This document shows positions 22,818 to 32,699 of a DNA stretch of 64,000 bases, one piece after another. The notes below the pieces were generated by a model. It was not told the origin of the DNA. It did no database searches and saw only the letters and a program-made list of their open reading frames with translations. How positions within the stretch are numbered: position 1 is the stretch's first letter; every line of letters starts with the position of its first letter. A program made the position numbers and the translations under genes. This DNA comes from Effrenium voratum (lineage: Eukaryota > Sar > Dinophyceae > Suessiales > Symbiodiniaceae): positions 110,667-174,666 of the forward strand of contig CAUJNA010003794.1 of assembly GCA_963377175.1 (NCBI GenBank), in the 5' to 3' direction.

Positions 22818-22926
22818 GTGATCCAAACATCTCGGACGTCTTTTCCCGCATGCGAAACTGAGGCGCGAGACGGGTCGCGTTCAAAGCTCAGCACCCAGCC
22901 TCGCATGGCCCGAATAAGGCAAAACT
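22818..22926 (-). CDS. Exon-like block, unknown protein
   Basis: The minus-strand frame reads LIRAMRGWVLSFERDPSRAS, then VSHAGKDVRDVWITRT. It is GC-rich relative to its flanks. No family is recognised and splice sites are not fixed. Confidence 0.38.
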
Positions 22927-23337
22927 TCGCCCATCAATGGAGGGTCCAACATGGGCGGCTTGCCTATGGCCCAAGCCTCAACAAGGGCACCAATCAGAGA
23001 CACGCCTTCGGGCTTTTGCAGGTTCCTGCCGACTGCATTTTTTGGGCTGCAAGTGAACACAACAACAAAGAGTAGCAGGTTCTTCTGCTAAAGACACCAA
23101 CTTCAGCATGCGATCCCCACGCTGCCTTTTTGGGATCCCTGTAAAAAGATCTCCCCAACTAAAACATAGTAGAAAAACAAAGCATCAACGCGTAAGAGTG
23201 AATGGTCGCCATTGCATTCCTTCGCTGCCTGCCTTGGGTCTGGGGATCTCAAAAGGAAGGTTGAGCCTTTGGAGCTGGCGGTCGCAACTGAAATCGACGA
23301 AACCGGCTGCGAAGGTCCACCCAGAAATCTCACCAAC

Positions 23338-23478
23338 CAGAAAAGTGAATCGACTCCCCTCGCAACGAGGCCCCGGCTCGAAGGGCTCGATGAGACGCTC
23401 CAGGGCCAGCAGCTCCGACTTGGCGCCTCGTGTGCGGGTTTCGACGCTCCTCAGCCCGAAGAGGAAGACGCTCCCGGG
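23338..23478 (-). CDS. Exon-like block, unknown protein
   Basis: The minus-strand frame reads GSVFLFGLRSVETRTRGAKS, then ELLALERLIEPFEPGPRCEG. It ends near CTG|GTTGGTGAG. A plus-strand frame is also open but has a less protein-like pattern. The segment alternates leucine with charged residues and is probably helical. Function is not recognised. Confidence 0.45.
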
Positions 23479-23719
23479 CGTATGTCAATAACAAGGAACC
23501 AGGGCAGAAACAAGGTCTGAACAAAAAAAACAAAACAAACAACTAGCAACACATGGTTCAACCTGGCGAACCAAAAGTACAATCCAAAGGTACCCTTGGA
23601 TTTAGCCTGAAATATGCTCAAAGAAAAGCAACAACGTCTATGAGTCTGTGTCCCTTTGAGGCCACCTATCCGAGTTTCTCTTTACAGGTGCGGGGATCCG
23701 TGATCTAATGGCGTGGGTT

Positions 23720-24030
23720 TCAGAGCCGATCATCTGCCTTTCCAAAATCAAGGCGCAGGCGACTGTGGATGCACGAAATCCGCTTCTCGCACCACGAAAT
23801 AAAACCATGGGAATGGAACCATGGGAATGAAGCCATAACGTTTGGAGGTATTTGGAAATCGAATCAAACACCGTTGGTTTCTGAACGGTGGTGCGTTGGA
23901 TGGATTTCGCAACCACGGTATCTCCAAGGTCCAACCGGGGGCATGGTGCAGTTGAAAAACGCTCTCCACCAGGAGTTGCGAGATTTGCTGCGCGTCAGAT
24001 GCGGTGACACGGGCTCGCAGAGTCGCGGAA
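23720..24030 (-). CDS. Two inferred exons spliced across a family-A element, unknown protein
   Basis: Exon 24030-23917 reads LRARVTASDAQQISQLLVES, then VFQLHHAPGWTLEIP. The family-A element follows directly and provides the donor CC|GTGGTTGCG and the acceptor CATCCACAG|TCG. Joining in phase 2 gives PRLRLDFGKADDRL and a stop at 23720-23722. The short tail could be chance, so the splice is only moderately supported. The first exon itself looks strongly coding. Confidence 0.45.
23762..23920. mobile_element. Inverted-repeat element, family A, copy 6 (intron-like)
   Basis: The left end is ACTGTGGATGCACGAAATCC and the right end GGATTTCGCAACCACGGTA. The interior duplicates CCATGGGAATG. It abuts a coding-like exon at 23917 with GT at the element end. 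Confidence 0.8.
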
Positions 24031-24245
24031 CTATGGTCAGCAAGAGGCAATGATGTCGGCCATGCCCTGAAACTGATAAATTGTCGTATAGACCGAGGGC
24101 TGTTAACAAAACAACAAGCAGGGCGCTCAACTACGTGGATGGTTCTTTGGGGCTTTAGCTGCCTGGGGATCCCGACTGATGCCCTCCCGCCGCCATCGCT
24201 CACATGCCTGCGCTTTTTGCCGCAAGTTGAAGCGCACTTTCAGCT

Positions 24246-24300
24246 AGGTACTTAGGGGTCCCCCCAAAAGCAATCCTCATGAGGTACTTGGACCCTCTGG
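24246..24300. mobile_element. Family J element, copy 2
   Basis: AGGTACTTAGGGGTCC and GAGGTACTTGGACCCTCTGG form the complementary ends of a short element that directly abuts family-A copy 7. Confidence 0.7.
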
Positions 24301-24302
24301 GC

Positions 24303-24403
24303 TACTGTGGATGGTTGCGAAGTCCACTTCGCACCAACAGAATGATTCGATTCCCCTGGAGCCAATGCCAACAGACATCTTACCATTTCATCCATCCACA
24401 GTA
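24303..24403. mobile_element. Inverted-repeat element, family A, copy 7
   Basis: TACTGTGGATGGTTGCGAAG is at the left and TTCATCCATCCACAGTA at the right. The interior keeps AATGATTCGATTCCCCTGGA. At 101 bp it is shorter than other copies. Confidence 0.8.
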
Positions 24404-24503
24404 CGACTTGCAATTCAGATGGAAAATTGTAAACGGCCAATCTTAACTCAAGTTGTCCACTTTCCACGGCCGCTCTGGCAATCTGTCGCGAGCACAAAAC
24501 CAT
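24400..24503 (-). CDS. Exon-like block ending at a family-A donor, unknown protein
   Basis: The frame reads SRQIARAAVESGQLELRLAV, then YNFPSELQVV. It runs into the family-A end with CT|GTGGATGG in phase 2, the same arrangement as at 12883 and 23917. What follows the element is a family-J element, so the next exon is uncertain. Confidence 0.42.
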
Positions 24504-24582
24504 GAGTTCGAGGGTACGCTGAACTAAGCCAGCCTGTCTGGGTTTGTTTTGACGAGGGGGCCAAGAGGAAATTCTGGGAAAC

Positions 24583-24812
24583 TCAGGAGACTAGGTCTTC
24601 CTCTGGAGGTTAGAATAAGGGTATCCTTTTTTGGTAGGGGAACCCTCCCCCAAAAACGGGTAGAAGGGCGCTACTGGGGGACCTAGGAAACCACGAGCAA
24701 ATGCGGAAACCCACTGCGCAACCAGGGGGCAACCAGTGGTTGCTACGTCTAACCTGGCAGCTGTGCCTCCTGGCCACGCTCCAGCAGGCCGTGCATCCTG
24801 GGGCTTCCACAA
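24583..24812 (-). CDS. Two inferred exons spliced across a family-D element, unknown protein
   Basis: The upstream exon ends at 24683 and reads DARPAGAWPGGTAARLDVAT, then TGCPLVAQWVSAFARGFL. The donor is CTAG|GTCCCC at the end of the element. The acceptor ACCTCCAG lies just after TTATTCTAAC. The join in phase 1 gives EEDLVS and a stop at 24583. The short tail could be chance. Confidence 0.4.
24609..24686. mobile_element. Dispersed element, family D, copy 2
   Basis: It starts AG|GTTAGAATAAGGGTATCC and ends GGGGGACCTAG|. The centre GGAACCCTCCCCCAAAAA matches copies 1 and 3. Confidence 0.8.
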
Positions 24813-25277
24813 ATGGGCGGGTTCCGACGGGCAGGAAACCCTCGGTTCCCGGCTGTCCCTTTGCCACCTTTGTCCCTTTGGACCTTGGAAATAAAAGGTT
24901 GGCCTGTTGGAAACTTTACTAAAAGCGGACCAAGCATGGAAAAGCGAACAACTGAGGCTCTCTCAAGGCAAGTTTGGCATGCCTACACTTGTCGAGCATC
25001 TTGTGCTTTGTGGGGGTGGGCGGGTTTGAATGAACAAAACAACTGGCAGAATCAGCGGCCAAGCGCAGAAACCGGAGGGGGTTGCCCCTTCTATTGCTGC
25101 CCTTCCGCTGCCGTCCGAGTGCAACAATTTCATGCCAAGACGTCATGTGATACATGCAATTTCCACATATTCAACTTCCAGAGAAAGAAGATATGTCGGC
25201 ATCTTAGCACACATGTACTGCAATATATAGTCCCACTGGGCTGGCAAGGCTTCCAACTCAACTGGGGGAAACCTAAA

Positions 25278-25385
25278 CTCAGTTGCCCAAAGGACCCAGA
25301 AAAACACGGCTAACCTTTTGAGTCCGTGACAAAACATGGTCCAAATCAGGGAAACCAAAAGGTCGATTCGCTTTGGTTAGCCAGC
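25278..25385. mobile_element. Inverted-repeat element, family I, copy 1
   Basis: It begins CTCAGTTGCCCAAAGGACC and continues with AACCAAAAGGTCGATTCGC. The right end is degraded. Other members or fragments lie near 9526-9615, 24867-24956, 29676-29800, 37503-37600 and 55286-55400. Confidence 0.7.
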
Positions 25386-25531
25386 CATCTGCAAATTTCA
25401 CAAAGTAAGGGATCTGCAAGAAAAATACCTTTATCATGGTGAGCTCGTGATGAATCCCGCAGATCGGTGAGCTCGCTGAAAAATAGGCAGAGCCATCTCC
25501 CACACCTTGAGGTGCACCCACTTGGAACGAG

Positions 25532-25663
25532 TAATGTTAACCCCGGATTAGTAAACCCCTGGTTGATGAATAGGGGGTGTCCCCTTTTAGTGGGGATTCA
25601 TCACTTTTGGAGGGAACACCCCCCTAATCATGGGACGGGTTTATTAATCCTGGGTCAACATTA
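25532..25663. mobile_element. Inverted-repeat element, family G, copy 1
   Basis: The terminal repeats are TAATGTTAACCCCGGATTA and TAATCCTGGGTCAACATTA. The interior has TTTTAGTGGGGATTCATCAC. The copy at 45413-45547 is collinear. Confidence 0.88.
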
Positions 25664-26071
25664 TGCAAAACCTTGTGATCCCTTTCCCCTCCTGCTGCAT
25701 AGCCTCTCCAGATCCTGGCAGCGACGCCTGCGACGGGGCTGACAAACAGTCAAGCAGCCTCCTACCACAAGTTGCTGGCACTCGGGTGTGGTTTTGGACT
25801 TTTTTCGGACGTTTCGTGGATGTTTCGTGGATGTGTTCGGCTTGCTTCAAGTCAATCTTGAAGCGACCTAAACCTCCACTGGCTTAAGTTCCCTAAAAAA
25901 CATATTTCCAGCAGTGATAGGCTCCCTTCTGCACCAACCGGGGAAGATCACACGTCTTCATCTCAGCCAACGGGCCTCAAGTCCAGCATCTCGGCATCTA
26001 CCTGCCGAGCATCCTGCGCGGGGTGCAGGAGGCTTTGTCCTTTCGACTTCACATTTGGGTTGAAACTATAG

Positions 26072-26183
26072 CTCACTTGCCCAAAGGACCCAGAAATAAA
26101 AGGTTAACCTTTTGGGGCCATGACTAAAAATGGACCAAAACTGGAAAACCAAAAGGTCAAAAGGTCGGCTTTGGGCAACTGAG
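26072..26183. mobile_element. Inverted-repeat element, family I, copy 2 (complete)
   Basis: It begins CTCACTTGCCCAAAGGACC and ends CTTTGGGCAACTGAG. The interior reads AAAAGGTTAACCTTTTGGGG. It is 112 bp with no ORF. Confidence 0.85.
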
Positions 26184-26511
26184 TATAGGGATGCCCAGGG
26201 TGACCCTGCACTTCTAGGTTCCTCGAGTTTCAACCGAAAAGGGGGCAAACAGGTGAGGTTGGAGGATTTGGGCCCTCTTCTGCGTATCCAAGGATCCTCC
26301 CCAATTCAAGGGGAAAATCGTGGACCGCCTCCATCCCCTCCTCCGTGCCAAAGGGCGAAGGGGAAGTGAATAAGGCTCGTAAGGCTGCGAGTCAATTCTA
26401 CCATAAGCCCGGCAAATGTGAAGCCGCGTCCTGGAGGGACATGCTGTGAACGGGCGAGTCAAGAAACGACGCCTCGGCCCGCAAAACAAGATGCACACTT
26501 AAAGGGGAAGC

Positions 26512-26592
26512 GTACTTAGTAAGTGGATTATAACCACGGTTTATCCCACTTTCCATGGTTAACCAGGCATACTAACCCCTTACTAGGAACCC
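26512..26592. mobile_element. Inverted-repeat element, family M, copy 2
   Basis: TTAGTAAGTGGATTATAACC at the left and GGTTAACCAGGCATACTAAC at the right match copy 1 at 14877-14985. Confidence 0.65.
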
Positions 26593-27164
26593 TGCCCCTT
26601 CAAGCAGGGTGGCAGCAAACTGCAATCATATCTATGCTCCGGGCTGAGAGCGAGCGATTCAGGCCACGAGCGCCCTTGGCACTGCGGTTGCCAAGTGATG
26701 TTGCTCACGCCACCAACACATAATGAGAAGAATCATCGGTGTCCTGTTGGTAGGTAAACGGAATAAAATCAACCCGAACCAGTGGAACGCATCTATTCTT
26801 AACCACTCAACAAGGACCACAAAAAGCACCATCTGAAAGCAGCACTCACAGGAACAACCCGGCAGTTTGGCTGGCGTTCTCATCTTTCACACTCAGGTGC
26901 TGCTCCCCGGGTCTATCCCTTCAACCCTCTTTGATCAAGATTCCCGGACCTTGATCTTCCAGAAGCCCTTCACTCTGCACAAAAATTGACGCTCAACCCA
27001 TCTAAGGTTTGCACCTCCAGAGCCACGAAACACGCAAGCACACAAGGAGACACTGCGCATTCTCTGAAATGAAGCCATCTCGGGGCTGGTTTTTCCACGC
27101 TTATCGCGCCAGCAAGTTTTGAGACCTTTACTCAAAGTGGGATCCTTTTTGGCAGCCCGGGAAG

Positions 27165-27365
27165 CAATCCACGGATCCAAGCCACCAATCATAGCTCGCT
27201 GCCGGTTTTGCTTGGGATGCCGCGTTGCCTGTGCAAAGGTACAGCCGACGGTGCCCGACTGGGGCCCGACGGTGCAAGCGGTGCCCGACTGGGACCCGAA
27301 ATGCAGACCACGAATCCAAGCCACCAATCGTAGCGCACCGCCGGTTTGCTTAGGATGTCGCTTTG
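27165..27365. repeat. 60-bp direct repeat and GGTGCCCGACTGGG repeats
   Basis: CCACGGATCCAAGCCACCAA at 27168 recurs as CCACGAATCCAAGCCACCAA at 27304, each followed by a similar 40-nt segment. Between them GGTGCCCGACTGGG(A/G)CCCGA occurs twice. Confidence 0.8.
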
Positions 27366-27399
27366 GCTGTTTACCCTTCCTTGCCACGCCGGACCACCC

Positions 27400-27640
27400 T
27401 ATGGCCCTCGCAGAACCTCGTGATGCGTGGTGGAAATTTGTGGAACCCTTTCACCCTTGCACAACCTCGTGGAACCCTCGTGGGCTTGTGGAACCCTTGC
27501 AGAACCCTTGCAGAACCCTTGTGCAACCCTGCGAAACCTTACCTCAGGGAAGCCCGGACCACCCCGCAGCCCTCGCAGAACCTTGTGGAACGGTCGTGGA
27601 ACCGAACCCTCGTGGAACCTTCCTTACCCAGGGCCGCCCT
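27400..27640. repeat. Degenerate minisatellite (CTTGCAGAACC / CTCGTGGAACC)
   Basis: Imperfect 11-15 nt units built on GCAGAACC and GTGGAACC repeat about 15 times. The 225-codon plus-strand frame over it is repeat-derived and shows no protein signature. Confidence 0.75.
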
Positions 27641-28495
27641 GGAGCCTATCTGGGCAGAGACCCCAAAGTTTTCTGCTGTTGGGGAAGAACCCTAAGTTTA
27701 AGCCACCTTGGCGTCAAACGGAACCCTGCCCAGGATGTCCAACGAGAACCGGGAGCGCCTTTTGCACTTGGCACTGAGGCGCCTGCAAAGGACTGAGACC
27801 TCACCTGCGCCGACAGCTCTAGGACCTGGCGGGGCGTGTGGGTGTTGATTTCTGCAATTTATGTGTCTTCTTGATGTGTTTAAGATGTATATGTTTATTA
27901 AATAAACTAGACATAGCCATAATGGCCATAATAACAAAAGCCATAATAACCGTTTGTTAACCGAACATTTAGTATCAAAATAGCCATAACCGTTGTTGCT
28001 TTGACAAAGCATAGCATAATGAATGCTAAGAATATTGATGGTGAGAATGGAAAGGAGGCCTCAAGGATCACGAGGACGCAAGTGGGTAGTGAGTTGGGTC
28101 CTTACTAAGTTAGTTCCTAGGTTCATCTGCTTCTAGCAACAAAAGGCCTGGGCTTTTTACAACAAACGCAAGAGTTTGGCGTATAAACCCAGGCGGCGTG
28201 GGTTTACAATCTTTCGTGTGCATGGCTGACTTCCAAGAGATCTACCCGGGGGGAGGTGAACCCGCTCACAAATTCGAAAAGGGGTCAAATGTGAATTAGC
28301 AACGTCAGAACCAAAGGTTGTGTAGGACGACTACCTATCTTGTGCACCCTAAGCATGATACTTTTGCATTCTGGTTCAAAACGCAAACCTTGAGGCGAAA
28401 TGATGTCAAGACAGAAAACGAGCCTCTCTTGGATTGAGCCATTCAGGAAGTCCAAAACCCCGATCACACAAAATCCCATCGGAGCTGCTGCCTCG

Positions 28496-28519
28496 AAAAA
28501 AAAAAAAAAAAAAAAAAAA
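28496..28519. repeat. Poly(A) run, 24 nt
   Basis: This is an uninterrupted A run. It could be a retroposition tail or slippage; no obvious retroposed body lies upstream. Confidence 0.95.
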
Positions 28520-28605
28520 GAAGCCGCGCGAGCGCTTTTTTATTTCTGACCCGTCGGGAAGAAACCAAGGCAAGGAGTAAGCAGGCAACCCGCAACTGCC
28601 GGTTT

Positions 28606-28661
28606 GGATTGGTGGGATTTGAACCGTAGAGTAAATGGGAAGCCCCTCAACCACCCAATCC
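28606..28661 (-). other. tRNA-like remnant (pseudo-tRNA or SINE head)
   Basis: Read on the minus strand, a 56-nt segment has a perfect 7-bp terminal stem (GGATTGG with CCAATCC), a box-A match TGGTTGAGGGG and a box-B match GGTTCAAATCC. It is too short for a tRNA, the T stem does not pair well and no anticodon arm is evident. A second T-arm-like GGTTCAAATCC lies near 29.59 kb on the same strand. Confidence 0.4.
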
Positions 28662-28972
28662 ACATCACCAATTAGAGGGAAGCCAGCCCGGCAGAAAGCC
28701 ACACCATCTGCAATGGGAGATACACACAGGCAAGCCGGGTATCTAATAGCCCGACACCTTTGTGGGAGGAGTGATTTCTACAAAATGTGGGTAGGCTTCT
28801 GCGACTCGTGGAACCTAGAAGCATAGTCCTTACAAATGTGCTCTACAGGGTGCGTGCCTGCAGAAAGGAGCAAAGCAGCATCCGAAAGTAGAAGTGCCTG
28901 ATGATTCCTGATGCCGCTAGAGTTGCCAACCTGGGGTAGCAACAAATCAGACATAACACAAGTAAAAGTTAT

Positions 28973-29107
28973 CTTGCTGGTGCTCAGTAGGGAATGACCA
29001 TTCCGGGATATTGAAATTAACCTAGGGATTGCTGTAAGGAAACCAAATCGGGGATGGTCCATGGGAGTCATTCCATGTCCATTTCTCATTCCCTGCCTAT
29101 CGAACCA
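28973..29107. mobile_element. Inverted-repeat element, family F, copy
   Basis: CTTGCTGGTGCTCAGTAGGG is at the left and CTCATTCCCTGCCTATCGAA at the right, with GGGATGGTCCATGGGAGTCA inside. Collinear copies are at 32573-32682 and 56748-56855. Confidence 0.75.
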
Positions 29108-30031
29108 GAAAGTTGTGCTCGGCTTGTCAACCTTCCATTTGCGGGACAATATATGTATTTTTAGTAGTGATCGATTCCCTTTACAACCAAGAAAAACTAA
29201 CAAATTTTCATTTCAGACATTTAGAAACCCAAATCACAACACCAGCTGCGGCCTGCCTCGTGCCGGGCATCAGCGCCTGGGGTTCAGCTGCAAAGCCGTG
29301 CATTGTTCAGCGGCTTTGCCCAGGAAAAGGGGAATCCTTGAAGGAACCCCGGGCAAAAATAGCAGGGAGAATAGAATCACTGTTGACAGTACCTCATCCC
29401 TATCCATTCACCCAAGTAGCAGACCCTCTGAAGTCCAACTCAATGCAACTTGAAGTACCGCTGGATTTGCCTCGATCTTGCCAGTCATTCAAAGATACCC
29501 GCATAGCTACTCACATCTTCGTTGGCGTTTGTGGCTATTGCCAACATACGCCAGTGTACATTATTTGTATCAACTGCCAGGCACCAGGATTTGAACCTGT
29601 GCGTTTCAACTACCGAATCCCACGCTCCTTGGATCGGCATGGTGTTGCAAAGGAGCCAATAAATGAGGAGGCAAAGTTGCCCCATTTGGGACCTGGAAAT
29701 CAAAGGTGATCACCATTGGGGGGCCACTAAAAACGGGAACCAACATGGGAAACTAAAAGGTCAGATCCGTTCGATTGGTTCCAAGGTGGTTGGGCAGCTT
29801 TGGGGGAATTACAATTAATTGACACCAACTTAGGAGCCTCCAAAGAAGGAACATTCATGATTGCAAGTGCAAATCGAATCCCTTGGAGCGGTTGCCCATG
29901 TCAATGTTGATTTGCCCAATTTCACTTCTGCTGGATGCCGGTTCCCTGTGTGGAAAGTACACCAGCCACGCCGCATCCCCAAGACCCCAAGAGCATGGTA
30001 AAACACGGCAAGTGACAGGGGCTCCCCCTAC

Positions 30032-30151
30032 CTTTGCACTAATTCCCCGTCATCCCCTGCGCTTTGGCGCGCGGTTGGGGACCTTTCGCTGGGCTGGGTG
30101 TCCGGCTTTGCTGCTGCAGGCGCGAGCCCTCGCAAACCCATGCAAGTGACG
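30032..30151 (-). CDS. Exon-like block with GT donor, unknown protein
   Basis: The frame reads MGLRGLAPAAAKPDTQPSER, then SPTARQSAGDDGELVQR. It ends AAAG|GTAGGGGG, a consensus donor. The sequence looks like a low-complexity linker. No family is recognised. Confidence 0.45.
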
Positions 30152-30752
30152 AACTCGTGCACGTCCGAAGGATAAACGAAGCAATAGTTCCGCATTTTTT
30201 GCTATGACTCCAAAAGCTGAAGTAAGGGATCCCGAGTAAAGGAGCTTTATCATGGTGATCTCGTTATAGCCCCGGATCGGTGAGCTCGCCATAAAATAGG
30301 CAGAATAGTTGGAGTGCATCCAGACTTGAAAGTCTGGCTCCATTTGGGCATGTGTTTTTTTTCAGAGAGCAGAAAATCAAGCGAACTCGCGGCCAGCTCC
30401 GAAGTGACTAGGCAGTCGACCACTAGAGAACTTCCAAAGACCCGAAGCTCCCCGCCCATTTCCGGGGCTGATGAACATTTGGCGAAAAGCTTAATTAGAA
30501 GCCGACCCCGTTGACTTGAGACCCAAAAAAGGGTCAGGATTTCCTCCATACGCTTGTGCGGACCCATTGTTCATCTGCAGGATCTCCCGGTGAATTCTGC
30601 CAAAACGTGATCCAGTCGGAAAATGCAGAGCCGACCGACAGGCGCCCAATCTCCGACGCACCCTAAGTAACACGACAGTTTGAAGGTTGTATGTAAGAGA
30701 ATCCTGCGCAGACAAAGCCACATGAGATTCCTTCGGTTTTCCGCGGGGGAAC

Positions 30753-30820
30753 CCGTTTTTTCCGCCTCCCGCTGCTTGCTCAGCAATTGCTCGCGCGCAT
30801 CGTCCCGCTCCAGGAGCATC
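30753..30820 (-). CDS. Coiled-coil exon, unknown protein
   Basis: An exon bounded by CCGCAG| and G|GTTCCCCC encodes MLLERDDAREQLLSKQREAE, then KT. The dense Glu/Arg/Leu pattern is typical of a coiled coil. The neighbouring exon is not fixed; a candidate lies near 30.58-30.68 kb. Confidence 0.5.
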
Positions 30821-30950
30821 CTGCGGGGTGGGTCAAATGATTGGGTCGCTTCCCATTGCCCCTGGGCCTGTCAAGTAAGACTTTGTACCGTTTCCTAGGG
30901 CGCTGGCAATCTACGCCTGCGTGAAAGCCAAAAGCGTTTTGGCACCGAGA

Positions 30951-31418
30951 TCAAGGCAGGTGCGGGTGTCTGACTGCGGGACAAGGACGGACACACGTGG
31001 GTGGCACGTTCTTGAAGGTTGGACCTCCAACATGGCTGGGTCCCTCTTGGTTTCCCCTTTGAGACCACCCCAAAAAAGAGAACCCAATGGTACCCGATAG
31101 ATCACAGGCTGACCGGCAACTCTCAGTAACCCAAAGCATCAACATAGACACAAACCCATGGTGATCACACAAGTAACGCCTAGGCAACCAGCGACCATGG
31201 TTTCCAAACGTGTCCCACAGATTGGACACCTTTGAAAGGAAGGGGCGTGGCGGCCTCGCCTTTCCATGTACCTCGCCTGACAGGCTTCCCATAGTTTTCC
31301 CGCTGGCAGTGGAAACGTGACCAATTTCAGGTGCGATCCCATTGCGCAATTGAATTGCAAAAGAGGTGACCAGGTCGGTAAAGGGGTTGGACTTTCCCCA
31401 ACCCACCGCAAAGTTCAA
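30951..31418 (-). CDS. 155-codon open block, unknown
   Basis: The frame reads NFAVGWGKSNPFTDLVTSFA, continues through SASGKTMGSLSGEVH-like sequence and remains open past 31.0 kb. The first 80 residues look protein-like; the last part less so. It lies directly downstream of a family-A element. No family is recognised and splice sites are unclear. Confidence 0.35.
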   Translation of the reverse strand: MNFAVGWGKSNPFTDLVTSFAIQLRNGIAPEIGHVSTASGKTMGSLSGEVHGKARPPRPFLSKVSNLWDTFGNHGRWLPRRYLCDHHGFVSMLMLWVTESCRSACDLSGTIGFSFLGWSQRGNQEGPSHVGGPTFKNVPPTCVRPCPAVRHPHLP

Positions 31419-31454
31419 GATGAACGCCAGTCATTTGGCAAACCAGCGGGCCCA

Positions 31455-31644
31455 TACTGTGGATGAAAGACATTCATTTTGCACCACCTAAGAAACCCTG
31501 GAATGGTGATTCCCCTGCAAATGCCAAAGAACAATTGGTTTCAACCATGGTTTCATTTTGTGGTGCGAAATGGATTGCAGCAGGGATTTGCCTCTAAATG
31601 GACCCCACACAAAAAGGTGCAGGGGATTTTGTCCATCCACCGTA
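31455..31644. mobile_element. Inverted-repeat element, family A, copy 8 (expanded)
   Basis: The left end is TACTGTGGATGAAAGACATT and the right end GATTTTGTCCATCCACCGTA. The right half contains a second TGGTGCGAAATGGATT-like end, so this may be two nested copies. It directly abuts family-D copy 3. Confidence 0.75.
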
Positions 31645-31645
31645 G

Positions 31646-31737
31646 GTTAGAATAAGGGTACCCTTTCTTCTGTAGTTTAGTAGGGGAACTCTCCCAACCA
31701 AAACAGAAAGGGTAAAAGTTGGCACTGGCGGACCTAG
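31646..31737. mobile_element. Dispersed element, family D, copy 3
   Basis: It starts TAG|GTTAGAATAAGGGTACCC and ends GGCGGACCTAG|, as in copies 1 and 2. Confidence 0.8.
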
Positions 31738-31900
31738 TCTTTCTTCGTGTTCGGAAACCCTCCGTTCAGTTCCTCCCAAGTCGATCTTCCCTGCCCAGCT
31801 CGGAGGTTGGAAAAGGTCCTCTGACTGCGGCGGTGCGTCTCCTCCAGACTGCTCTTCAGGCCTCAAATGCAAGACGATCCCCCCTACCTTAAGGGGCAGG
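31734..31900 (-). CDS. Exon-like block ending at a family-D donor, unknown protein
   Basis: The frame reads PEEQSGGDAPPQSEDLFQPP, then SWAGKIDLGGTERR and VSEHEERL. The block ends CTA G|GTCCGCC at the element border in phase 1, the same position and phase as at 24683. If the composite D+A element (31733-31457) is the intron, the frame continues only seven residues to a stop. An alternative frame is also open. Confidence 0.4.
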
Positions 31901-32397
31901 GGGGTGGGGGGTCCCCAATTCCACTTATCTAGTCTTCCCCACAAAAGGGAAAATGGAACCACAAATGGAATTCCAGGGGTCGCCCCCCTCCCCCAATTCC
32001 ATTTTTTAGGGCGTGGGGAGGTTGCAAGACATGGAAGGGCAACATGGACTGTTCGAGGGCGGGGGATGCATGACACATGCCCATGGAGCGTTGGGTTCCT
32101 TTGAAACTGCCGCTGTTGGAGTAACAAGGGAAATTGAGGGACCTCTGCATCCGCGGTACTCTGGAAATAGCGTTGTCGCACGGGTTTCTCGTGGTCTTTC
32201 TGCCTCAAGTCGTGGGCTATTCAGCGACCTTTGGCTTAAGCCACGAGATTGTGCGGCCTCAAGTTTCTCGCGGCAAGCTGCGAATCGATCCAATAGCAAC
32301 TTTCCGTTAACCCACGAAGGGGGCTGGCGAAACAGCGACTCATTGGCCATAAACCAGCCGCCGTCCTTGTCACTGGTCAGTCGCCTGCAACCTGCTT

Positions 32398-32492
32398 GGA
32401 TGTTCTGGGAATTAGCTAAATGGCTAGCAACCCTGGTTTGCAACCCACTTAGGGATACTCGCCATTCAGCTAGGTCCCATCCTAAGTGGTCA
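32398..32492. mobile_element. Family E element, copy 2 (degraded)
   Basis: TTCTGGGAATTAGCTAAATGG is at the left and CATTCAGCTAGGTCCCATCC at the right, with GGTTTGCAACCCACTTA inside. The outer ends are eroded. Confidence 0.6.
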
Positions 32493-32572
32493 ACTCAGTC
32501 AACTTGAGCTTGCCCGGCTTTCATTCAGTATTGGTGTGTCCCATGTCAGGAGTCACTGGATTTTTTGAGAAC

Positions 32573-32682
32573 TTGCTGGTGCTCAGCAGAATGAGGGAAC
32601 GACCCCTATAAAGACCCATCCCTTCTGGTTCCTTTAAGGACCCTCAGGTTCATTCCGACCCATTCCCTACCTATCGCAGCAG
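32573..32682. mobile_element. Inverted-repeat element, family F, copy
   Basis: CTTGCTGGTGCTCAGCAGAA is at the left and CATTCCCTACCTATCGCAGC at the right. Confidence 0.7.
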
Positions 32683-32699
32683 GAAGGTAAAGAGCCTCT

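Noticed and set aside
27119..27796. A 225-codon plus-strand protein
   Set aside because: It covers direct repeats and a degenerate GCAGAACC minisatellite; the residues reflect the repeat and no motif is seen.
29560..29660. A functional tRNA gene
   Set aside because: Only a T-arm-like GGTTCAAATCC with a short stem is present; acceptor and D arms do not pair.
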